Below are positions 54,967 to 64,000 of a DNA stretch of 64,000 nucleotides, in pieces. How positions within the stretch are numbered: the stretch's first letter is position 1; every line of letters starts with the position of its first letter. The notes under the pieces are model-generated. The model searched no databases. It saw nothing but the letters and a program-made list of their open reading frames with translations, and was not told the DNA's origin. Position numbers and translations under genes: made by a program. The DNA is from Pomphorhynchus laevis (taxonomy: Eukaryota; Acanthocephala; Palaeacanthocephala; Echinorhynchida; Pomphorhynchidae): assembly GCA_012934845.2 (NCBI GenBank), contig WNNJ02000325.1, forward strand, positions 1 to 64,000, written 5' to 3'.

Positions 54967-57850
54967 AAATGCCTTACTAATAAATATTTATTTTTATATA
55001 CTTTTTTCTTTATTATATTATTTTCCTTATAGGTAGTAAGAAATTGTGATTGAAATTTGTATTATACATAGATATTTCAGAGAAAAATACAATAAGAAAA
55101 ACTCAATATATAAATCGTCAATAGTAAATTAAAAGTTATAATTAGTAACTTCCTATGTATTGATGATAAAATATACACTTTGTGTACTTTACACATCATG
55201 TATTTTACAAATATGTACTTTACAATAATGTACTTCGCAAAGTACATATTTCACTGTTATTTATTGTGATATTAAAAAAGAAATATATACTTACTAGTAA
55301 AAATTTATGACGCTATTTTGTTAGTCGATGAAGAGGATTTGAAATCCGATTACATAACATAATTTTTGAATTAACATTTTTCCTGTTTCAGATTTCTGAA
55401 GATGATTCCAAACTGGAATCGAAAATTCAATAAATTTTCTACATCATGCGGGGCGTCTTGCCATTTCAATTTTAAGAATTTAACATTGACCCTGAGCACC
55501 TTCCGTTTCAATGATAATTTTTGAATATTTGTGAATATTTTATTGAAATATTTTTATTAAATATTAAATAAATATCTGAGAAGTTATTCATTAATACCCA
55601 TTTCAGCCTCTCGCGTTGGGGCTGAAAGCAAAATATACAGTATTAAATTAAAAAAAATCAAATATTAACGGCGACTTGCAGGTGAAATTATACTTATACG
55701 CTCCTTATCTTTGACTTTAAGAAGATTTGCTACTTTGACCGTTTGATAGCATCAGGCTGCATATAGATGTTAAAATATTATAGTTTGATCTACAGATAGT
55801 GAATCGATTTTACGAAGAGGAATTGTAGAAAGAAATGGACAGTAGAATACATGCGAGAAAGGTGGACATTGTAGGTGACAGAATTTGCACCTACAACATA
55901 TTAAACGTTCATGGCAGGGAATGTAAACAATAGAACAGCTTGTCGTAATTACCGTGAATATATGCTCGAACAATGATAGGTCTTTCGACAGCTTGAGGTT
56001 GCTGCCATAGAGGTTGCATGTGATTGCCTGCTTGGTGATTGCCTGTTATTGGTAGTTAATTGATAGATTTTGAATGGACGTTAGCGTAGAAAGTTGATTC
56101 GAGTACGTTTTGGATGACAAGCCGTAGAAAGTTGATTCGAGTACGTTTTGGATGACTTTTTTAACAGAACGCCATTTACAGGACTCGAGTTGTTTGAAGT
56201 TGTTGATTGAAAATAAATATTAAAAATTAAATTATTATAATAATTGTAATAACTATAGTTATTTAATTAATATAAATAATAAATAATTATAATTATTGAA
56301 ATTGTCGTTTTGCGTTTAGTTAAACGATAGAAACTCGGAAGTAAATATACATAATCAAATGACTTTTCCGGAGTCCCTTCTTTTAAATGTTGAGACTATA
56401 TTTAAAAGTAGTTCCTACATTGAATAAAATCAGTTTATTTATCTACCCGAATGATAGACTTCAATTTAGGCAGCAACTAAAATTATCTTAATTAACGAAG
56501 AAATTTATTTAAACAAAATTAGTTTAATTCAATTCTTCGTTCAATTGTGAATCGTCACTTTCGTTCACATTTTCATCAAATAACAAATCGATATTTTCTT
56601 GGTCAGCGTAGAACATTCCGGAAGACGTATGTCGTATTGTAGCTTAATTAATATTCCGGATTGCACTGAAAATACTTACTAAATATAAACTTACATGCCA
56701 GATTGAGAACTTTCTTGGGATTGTCGATTAGCAACTTACGAAACTGATTTTCATTTATATTAAACAAGGAATGTCTGATCAAACATTGATTGAGTAATAA
56801 TCGGAAATTTGTACATTTGTTAGTTCAATTAGTGCTTTATCAAATCGTAATTTCTAGACATTATTACTTGATATAATAATTTAAAGTACAAAATCAAAAG
56901 TTTTAAAATTACAACTTTGTATTTTCACTGAAATATATTGATATTAAAATATGTCCAATGTTGTTTAAAAAGTGATAACATGTTAAAACGTCTTTAGACA
57001 AACAAATATGCAAAACAAATATGTCATAGAATATTAACTGTCTGTAAAATATTTAAAAACCTATATTTATGTTCAATGTACTAATTTTCATGTATGAAAT
57101 CAACTACTTATCATCTATAATGGCATATTCGCATTGGTTATGACTGACTCACCACATAAGAATTTGCAATTCGTGAATGAAAAAACTATTCGATTAAAAT
57201 GTGAGTTTGAATGATAACCGTCAAACGGTTATCATCAAATTGTATTTTTTATTGTTCTTGACCCAAATTTTAAAAAATCTAAGCATTTTACTTAATGTGT
57301 TTATAGCTTAAAAAGAAAAAAATTAAAGTTAAGATATACTATTTATTATTTTCTCCTAACGAAAATAAATAATAAATGCCACGAGACTCAAATGTAACAC
57401 AACAATAATACTTTAAATACCTTGTGTTTCTAATTAAATAAATCAATTAATTTTTAATTTAAGAAAAAGTTTTAATTTATAATTGTTTCAATTTTAATTT
57501 CTGATGATGGTAATAATCAATCAGCAAAATATCAAATAATTCATAACAGTCGGCGGTTTATTGAATTATCAGTTTATCAGTTTTTCGAATTACTAGGTAT
57601 ATAATTAAAATCCTCTGTAACTAACTTTACATGCAAATCTAGATTAACATAATACAGAATAAAAGGATACAAGGAAATAATATCATGAGGTGATCGAATT
57701 TGTAATGCATTCGCTGCTCCACTATTTAATATCATCGCCTAAATGTAAATAAGTTTAACTGCAATTTATATACAAAATCGTTTAATCTATGAGACAAAAT
57801 ATCTAATATAATATACAAAATAATCTAATATACAAAATATTATTAAATAT
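54967..57850. other. AT-rich noncoding interval
   Basis: No gene was recognised. It contains a hammerhead-like motif at 55396-55428, a 38-bp tandem duplication (56086-56161, 'gtagaaagttgattcgagta'), a short hairpin at 57.21-57.23 kb ('gataaccg' / 'cggttatc'), and a minus frame at 55770-55973 rich in Cys ('CHERLICCRCKFCHLQC') that may be chance. Confidence 0.6.
55396..55428 (+). ncRNA. Hammerhead-like motif (PLE type)
   Basis: CTGAAGA (55396-55402), one T, stem II GATTCC/GGAATC (55404-55409 with 55415-55420, loop AAACT), GAAA (55421-55424), ATTC. Both core boxes are complete and stem II has six perfect pairs. Stem III would be only AA/UU with no loop, as in the minimal PLE hammerheads thought to act as dimers, and stem I has just two adjacent pairs (TT/AA). 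No PLE coding sequence is adjacent. Confidence 0.45.
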
Positions 57851-57899
57851 TATTAATGGATAATATGCTAAACAATATGCTTTGTATCTGAATCAATAT

Positions 57900-58651
57900 A
57901 TAAAACGCCCTGATATCAAATGATTCCACGAATAGTATTTTCGTTTGAAGAAATTTATTGATAGTGATGCATAGCAGCAGTGCATCGTAGTGCTAAATTG
58001 TACTATCCAGTAGCCAACTGGTGTGTATCTTTGTGGCGCAACGCGCTTGGTTCTCTAGCGCTTAATGCAGACGGGTAAATATTTGCAGTTGCAAACCCCA
58101 GTCTTTGCAAGAGAACAAGGAGCCTTTGTTGTTTCAAATCACCGTATAGCTTTTCTCCCAACTTCAATCCAGTTGTGGGGAGTACAAGCTACTGATGAGA
58201 GCCAACTAGCTCGAAACGGTGACTTTGTCATTTGCGACAATTTCACTGTTGAATTTATTTCGTGGTGCTGACGCCCTGATATCAAATGATTCCACGAATA
58301 GTATTTCCATTTGAGGAAATTTATTGATAGTGATGCATAGCAGCAGTGCATCGTAGTGCTAAATTGTACTATCCAGTAGCCAACTGGTGTGTATCTTTGT
58401 GGCGCAACGCGCTTGGTTCTCCAGCGCTTAATGCAGACGGGTAAATATTTGCAGTTGCAAACCCCAGTCTTTGCAAGAGAACAAGGAGCCTTTGTTGTTT
58501 CAAATCACCGTATAGCTTTTCTCCTAACTTCAATCCAGTTGTGGGGAGTACAAGCTACTGATGAGAGCCAACTAGCTCGAAACGGTGACTTTGTCATTTG
58601 CAACAATTTCACTGTTGAATTTATTTCGTGGTGCTGACGCCATGATATCAA
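57900..58651 (+). mobile_element. 366-bp tandem element (two units), retrozyme-like
   Basis: 'cgccctgatatcaaatgatt' starts at 57906 and 58272; the third start ('cgccatgatatcaa') is at 58638, giving a 366-bp period. The two units differ at about six positions by eye. A 12-bp direct repeat 'ctgaatcaatat' flanks the block (57888-57899 and 58652-58663), although similar AT words occur nearby. It lies inside PLE-AT terminal sequence. Each unit has a hammerhead-like motif on the plus strand, the same sense as the host PLE. Open frames in both units (58065-58271, 58389-58637) overlap the motif and probably are not genes. Confidence 0.75.
58192..58229 (+). ncRNA. Hammerhead-like motif in the 366-bp unit (also 58558-58595)
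   Basis: CTGATGA (58192-58198), stem II GAGC/GCTC (58199-58202 with 58209-58212, loop CAACTA) directly adjoining, GAAA (58213-58216), then a possible stem III beginning AC...GT, and GTC (58227-58229), the preferred cleavage triplet. The order is that of ordinary type I/III hammerheads. Stem I is the weak part: only CAAG/TTTG can be drawn, a few bases away from the core. It is identical in both units. Confidence 0.5.
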
Positions 58652-59840
58652 CTGAATCAATATGTATCAGAATTAATATCTGAATTAATATGTATCTGAA
58701 TCAATATCTGAATCAATACTAAACAATATGCTTTGTATCTGAATAAAATTCACTATATAATCAAATTATATCAGAATAAATACGTCATTAAGGTGTATTT
58801 GACCCCGCTGGGCCAAGGAATAGGAGTCGAAACTTAATAGCATAGCAGTTCCTCCTGATGACTTCTAATCCTTATTAAAACAACTTTTAAGAGATAATAA
58901 GCTGAAAGATCTTTATGTAAATATAAGAAGTTTTTCTAAAGATATCATATGTTCAATAAATCAAAAATTAATAAACGACTATGATATGCTAAGTTATATA
59001 ATAGACAGTTATTGTAATACAAAATACTATAATCGTACAATCAATGTTAACAATAACAATAGAAAATATACATTAATCATAAACTTCATTAATAAATGTA
59101 TAGATAACATAAATATAGCCGGAATTTAAATAATTCTAAAAGTAAAGAAATAAGAGGGTCAGATTTAAGTAAATATATTCCTAAAATAAGGTATAAACTC
59201 CTACCACTATTAGGACGAAAAATTTGTAATTATAATAAAGAATTAAAATCAATATGTAACGATAATATTAGAAACATAATGGAAACAGAATGCAATTGTA
59301 AAAGTCTTAGTTTTGATAAAATAAATGAACATATATGTACCCATATCTGCTATCAAAAGGGTATAAATATAGATTAAATAATAACAACGACAAAAATAAA
59401 ATTTACAATTCGTTATATAATAACTTAAATGCTTACTTTAGTAAGCTGATTAATAGTGAAAGCTCGAATATATCAAAGATAAACATTTGGAAATATTATG
59501 TATTTGATAAAATATATAATCGATATATCGATATATATATCGATAATATATTTGATAAAAGGAAAGATAAAATTAATAAAGATATTAATCAAAAGGATAA
59601 CTAAATCAAAGGATAACCAAATAATAACAACTATTGATAAGCTAGTAATAACATTGTCTTCATATTCAAAAAGCTTTATTATGATATACTAATAAAAGAG
59701 GTTCATTCTAATGATTTAAATGTAAATCCAACAGATGAACGTAGTGAGTTGAGTTTAGAAACAATTATTACAAGTCACCGTTCTATAATGGATAAAAAGG
59801 GTATAAATGTTGAATTAGATAATAAAACTATACCTATATT

Positions 59841-60227
59841 ATGTGGAATCCAATATTACATAAAATTCAAATAAAACCTAGGTTTATATGTAGTGCGTTT
59901 AAATGTACATTAAAACCACTTTCTGTCTATATGAATAAAATACTTAAAGTAATTAAAGCACAATTCAAAAAATATTGTAAGATAATCGAAATTAATACTG
60001 GTATAAAACACTATTTTAGTATTAATTCTGCAAAAGAATTTTTAGAACAGACAAAAGGAAAAAAATTTCAAAATATAAATACATACGATTTTAGTACGCT
60101 TTATACAAATCTAGATTTAGTAGATATTAAAGAAGCGTTAGTAAAATTAATTAATCTTATATTCGGAAAAATATATACATGTATATGTTCTAATAACGGA
60201 AACAGAATGCAATTGTTAAAGTCTTAG
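59841..60227 (+). pseudogene. PLE-AT copy h RT segment
   Basis: The open frame carries 'HKIQIKPRFICSAFKCTLKPL', trimmed here to its first part, 'YMNKILKVIKAQFKKYCKI' and 'YDFSTLYTNLDLVDIKEALV' (first catalytic Asp). It then runs into an out-of-place segment at about 60.2 kb. Other pieces of the same protein are at 59335-59604 (N-part), 60595-60852 ('FRYIDDICVFN') and 60819-61076 (C-terminus). Several frame breaks. Confidence 0.7.
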
Positions 60228-62869
60228 TTTTGATAAAATAAATGAACATATATGTCCCATAATCAAGAATTAATTGAAAATTGTGAATTAAGAAAGCTGC
60301 TATCAAAAGGATATAAATATTGATTAACACCTATCTAACACCTATAACACCTATCTAACAAAAGTTAAACTATCAAGCAAATATAAATATATGGATAAAA
60401 TTGAATTAATATAATCCTAAGAATATCTTGATAAATCAAAATTATTTAAAAGTAGGGACATCTATATTTAGACAAGTAAAAGGTGTTCTAATGAGAGGTA
60501 TTAGTAGCCCAATTATAGCTGACTTGTTTTTAAGTTTATAAAAGATGAATTTGTTCATGAATGTGTAAAAACTGAATCTAAACTATATAAATATATGAAA
60601 TATATGTTTCGATACATTGATGATATATGTGTATTTAATTCTAATAATTTTTATTCAATTAGTGAGCACATTTATCCAAAAAGCCTTATTCTTAATAAAA
60701 CTGATATTAATGATAAAGAAGGTGTATATCTAGATATGAACATTAAATTAACATTAACTAAAACTACTATTAATTTATATCGTAAAATGACATATTTAAA
60801 TTTACAAGAAACATATTTTTGCATGAGCATTCATGCATGCCATATAATATAAAATATAATATATTAAATAATGAAATTTTAAGAATTGCAACAATATGTA
60901 ATGATATTGGCTTTCTTCAAAATCATTTAAATAATTTAATAGATACATATTTTAAACTAGGTTACTATAAAAATAACATCAAGCAGAAAATAGTAAAATA
61001 TATAAATTTACACAATAATATAAAGAATAAATTTAAACTCTTAAGTGACAAATTTTTATGGATGAATAATAAATAATATACTTTGAATTGCCATAAGATA
61101 CTAGATAGTTATTTCAGAGGAAATACATCATTAGCATGTATTTGGCCGCGCTGCTATGTTGGGGAGAGGAACAGGTGCCGAAACATGATAACACAGCAGT
61201 TCCTCCTGATGACATATAATCCTTATTCTGATATATAGTTTGTTATCTAATAGTCAATTCATAAAAATAGATTTTTATTTTTAATTTCAGTTTATAATTC
61301 ATCTTGATATAAATTATATAAAATCTTATAACAATTATTTATTATTAATTAATTTTTTATTATTTAACTATTATTATTTTATTTGCATTTATTTTTATTT
61401 TGCATTATTTTTAATTTGCAATATAAAGTACGTTGACTCAGTTAGCTTATTTAAATTGTCTGCTATTTATTAGTCAATTCATAAAAATGACTTTTATTTG
61501 AAATTACAATTTTAAATTTTTACTTGATATAAATATAAATTAAATAAAATAAATAAATTTATTTATTAATATATTTATTATTTATAATTTTTTTTATATT
61601 TTGATTTATATATAATATAAAATACGTAGACTCACTTATCTGATCTGATCTAATTTATGCGACAAAATTTTAATTTAAAAATAAAATTAAAAATTTAATT
61701 TTAATTTAAAACACTAAAACGAAAACAATTACGCTTTAAATATTAAGAAAACAATATAGAGATATAGATGAAATAATTATCCAGAAGCAATATGTCTATT
61801 TATATTATGAAACAAAGTATGGGTAACATGCTTAATATTAAAAAATAAAATAATGTTAGGTGTCAACTACGGTTTATAATACGGTTAATAAGGTAAATTC
61901 AAATTCGAATTTTTATATTATGAAACAAAGTATGTGTAGCATGCTTAATATTAAAAAGATAAAATAATGTTGGGTGTCAACTACGGTTTATAATACGGTT
62001 TATAAGGTAAATTCAAATACGGATCTGATAAATATCATAACACAAATAAAATAAACTGATCAAATTTAAAAGTCTACCTATATTTTAAACTTAAGTTTAT
62101 TAAATTTTTGCAAAACGAATTTTACCGATCAATTTATTTTAAAAAATTGTAAAATTATATATCATTGTCACATTTTCAGCAAATATGATTCAACACGGCA
62201 TAAATTAGTTGTTCTACAAAGAGATAATAAATTGCTTTACATCAGATTGATAAATTGAAAAAATAGATAAGGAAACAAACTTACTTGGCAATTAAGTGAT
62301 GAACAATATGCACTGGTCATTGATATAAAATTTTGAAGACAAATACTGTCCTCGATTGAATTGGCGTAATTTACTTCGAAAACGATTCCTCTTTTAGCAG
62401 CCTGAATAAATGCTGAATGAAAAATTAACATCAATAAATGCGTAACATAGATTGACATCATACATTTAAAAAACCGTCTCCAAGCAACGAATAGTTTTTT
62501 CGTTGGCATGATGAAGCTATTGAAATATTATATTAAACTAATATAATATGTTTAACATAATAATTATGACATAGATCATTTTTTAACTAATAATCATAGA
62601 ATATCTGTCGAGAATAGTGTAATAATTTCCGTGGAAAACAACATTTTACAGCGAAGAATACAGGAAGCATATTGTATGAAAAATATATATTAATGCGTAA
62701 TAATAAACCGGATATTGATTTATAACTAATATTTTATAATTAAATGTTTTGTTTGCTAAATGTATTATTTTATGTAATGCAATTTATCAGTTTTGTTTAA
62801 TTTTTTATTTTATTTTTTATGTTGGTTTATTTTTATTAATTTTTATTTAATTACAAGAAGGCGAAGAAA

Positions 62870-63110
62870 CAGGAATATTTATTTGATGAGAAAAATGCAA
62901 TATTTCGACGGCACTACGGCACATCATCTGTAGGGTTGTATGTATATTAGATCTAACTTTTTAGATCTAATATAGCTTTTTTCTTTAGAAAAAAGTTAGA
63001 TCTAATATACATACAACCCTGAAGATGACGTGCCGTAGTGCCGTCGAAATATTGGATTTTTCTAATCAAATAAATATTCCTGTTTCCTCGCCTTCTTGTA
63101 ATAATTCGGA
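62870..63110. repeat. Long inverted repeat with hammerhead-like motif
   Basis: Arms of about 105 bp (starting 'acaagaaggcgaagaaacag' and ending 'cctcgccttcttgt') enclose a short center. The right arm has CTGAAGA (63019-63025), T, GACG...CGTC stem II (63027-63030 with 63042-63045), GAAA (63046-63049), TATT. The left arm has the mirror motif with a degraded first box. It resembles two PLE termini joined head to head. Confidence 0.7.
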
Positions 63111-63359
63111 TTGGAAACGAATTTTCTCAATTTTAATTTAAATTGTATTGTGATCTTAAGTATTATTTGTTTCATTTTGTACCTATTGAATTGTTCTGCG
63201 TTTAATTTTTAGTTTTAACAAAAGCGGAGCACATATAGTTGTTTGATCTACTGTGATGTGGTAAACATGAATCTGGAAAGAATTTTAAACATTTTGATTT
63301 GCTGGGTCGCGAAGAAACTATATATTTTGATTTTGTTGTACATTTTTCGTAATTTTGTA

Positions 63360-63392
63360 CTGAGGATGATATCAGTTAGCTATCGAAAATTT
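63360..63392 (+). ncRNA. Hammerhead-like motif
   Basis: CTGAGGA (63360-63366), T, GATA/TATC (63368-63371 with 63381-63384), GAAA (63385-63388), ATTT. Same layout as the motif at 55.4 kb, including the single T before stem II, but stem II is only four A/T-rich pairs and stem I is not evident. Confidence 0.3.
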
Positions 63393-63679
63393 GACTTTTA
63401 ATATAAATAATAATTTCACTCTCTCCTCTAATTAAATATGAAAACGATGGCAATAGCTATTGATATATAAAGAGTATAAACTACATATTTCTAATCAATA
63501 CAATTAATTATTTAATATAAATAATTATATTGTTTTAATTATAAAACTGAATATTATGCAACTCAGCTTAGCCAATATAAAAACATGAAAATTCGAAAAT
63601 TCTTGCTATTATGTTATAGTATAATTTTGAAAAAACCACGAAAGAGAAACGGTGTACTTAAAGCGATAACTATTGCCAG

Positions 63680-64000
63680 GAGGGGCAACTAGAGTAAAGC
63701 GGTACAACGGCTGACATTAACAGGACTCTGCGAAATTTCTGAGCCAGTGCGGGATATTCTGAGTGAGTTACATCCAATTCGACCGAATTAACACGAGTCT
63801 GAACGACAATCAAGATCATTGGATGTTTAAATGAGCCATGTAGCCACAGACACCATTCAGGTTGACAGAGAACTAATGTGGCGAGCAATTCAGTCTTTAA
63901 AACCAATTACGTCTTCTGGTTGTCACGGTTTACGTCCAAAACATTTGAGAGACATGATCAATGCGGATAATTTAAGTTGTTTGCTGGATCGCGTGACACA
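63680..64000 (+). pseudogene. Family D: start of the RT region, cut by the window edge
   Basis: Plus-strand readings: 'KAVQRLTLTGLCEISEPVRD' (63.70 kb), 'ILSELHPIRPN', then 'DTIQVDRELMWRAIQSLKP', 'SSGCHGLRPKHLRDMINA', 'NLSCLLDRVT'. The motif '..AI.S..P..SSG..GLRP.HL.D' precedes the catalytic palm in family D-like RTs and parallels 'YAGPSGADADEW' at 12.79 kb. At least one stop is present. The element continues beyond 64000. Confidence 0.55.

Larger units (their letters stand above)
57851..61665 (+). mobile_element. PLE-AT copy h, with terminal modules on both sides
   Basis: Upstream terminal sequence (57.85-57.90 and 58.66-58.88 kb: 'aacaatatgctttgtatctg', 'gcatagcagttcctcctgat') precedes the N-terminal coding region ('SFSKDIICSINQKLIN' at about 58.93 kb), and the same module follows the stop (61.10-61.22 kb), with a duplicated tail to about 61.66 kb. 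Repeats on both sides of the ORF match the pseudo-LTR arrangement of PLEs. Coding is broken by several frame changes and by an out-of-place N-terminal segment at 60.20-60.33 kb. A 366-bp tandem element sits in the upstream module. Confidence 0.8.
61666..63670. other. AT-rich noncoding interval with small repeats
   Basis: A 113-bp tandem duplication (61801-62027; 'tatattatgaaacaaagtat' twice, with 'gtgtcaactacggtttataa') is the main structure before 62.1 kb. The minus frame 62237-62509 (90 codons) is not recognised. An inverted repeat lies at 62.87-63.11 kb and a hammerhead-like motif at 63.36 kb. No gene seen. Confidence 0.6.

Noticed and set aside
55770-55973. Cys-rich minus-strand ORF as a zinc-finger gene
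   Set aside because: Cys spacing fits no family I know, the ORF is short and isolated in AT-rich noncoding DNA.
58065-58637. Two similar ORFs in the 366-bp array as a small gene family
   Set aside because: About half of the few differences between units change amino acids, there is no recognisable domain, and the frame spans the ribozyme-like motif.

Overview
The window looks like AT-rich, repeat-dominated intergenic DNA from an invertebrate animal. The support is several families of Penelope-like elements (PLEs), CR1/Jockey-like non-LTR retrotransposons (LINEs) with endonuclease and YADD reverse transcriptases, a Ty3/gypsy element, and relics of a reverse transcriptase plus restriction-like-endonuclease family known from aquatic invertebrates. 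The species cannot be named from sequence alone. I find no convincing host gene, tRNA, rRNA or CRISPR array.

Layout: 1-546 holds the end of a PLE that meets an inverted copy of itself, followed by a 390-bp satellite (about 736-3170) and (TA)n. 3.4-7.64 kb (minus) is a PLE whose 905-codon ORF carries two complete but different RT domains, with GIY-YIG nuclease sequence following in another frame. 7.64-14.1 kb mixes relics of family D (RT plus REase-like) with copies of a very AT-rich PLE family, here called PLE-AT. 14.16-17.15 kb is a PLE-AT copy (minus) interrupted by a 2.5-unit, 361-bp tandem element flanked by a 14-bp duplication. 18.06-23.4 kb is a PLE-AT copy interrupted by a complete LINE-A. 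23.7-28.3 kb is a nearly intact second LINE-A. 28.4-33.7 kb holds LINE-C and LINE-E debris and a PLE scrap. 33.9-37.8 kb is a Ty3/gypsy element (minus). 37.8-40.4 kb has old satellite, PLE-AT and LINE remnants. 40.85-44.36 kb is an old LINE-C (minus) carrying a LINE-B insertion with a 7-bp target duplication and a PLE-AT insertion. 44.4-44.9 kb is a LINE-A 5' end with an expanded 13-bp minisatellite. 44.9-53.5 kb holds two LINE-B copies head to head, the right one interrupted by PLE-AT. 53.6-54.6 kb is a family D C-terminus. 57.85-61.65 kb is the most complete PLE-AT copy, with terminal modules on both sides and a 366-bp tandem element in the upstream one. 63.7-64 kb starts another family D copy.

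The most interesting theme is RNA structure. The 361-, 366- and 390-bp tandem repeats each contain hammerhead-like core sequence. Two of them sit inside PLE-AT copies, in the same sense as the host copy and between 12-14 bp direct repeats, as expected for retrozyme-like passengers moved by PLE machinery. PLE-AT carries a terminal module whose possible pairings have the order of an HDV-type nested pseudoknot. Further hammerhead-like motifs of the PLE type occur at 3.5, 8.6, 55.4, 63.0 and 63.4 kb. All ribozyme calls were made by eye from motif and pairing; none has been folded or tested.
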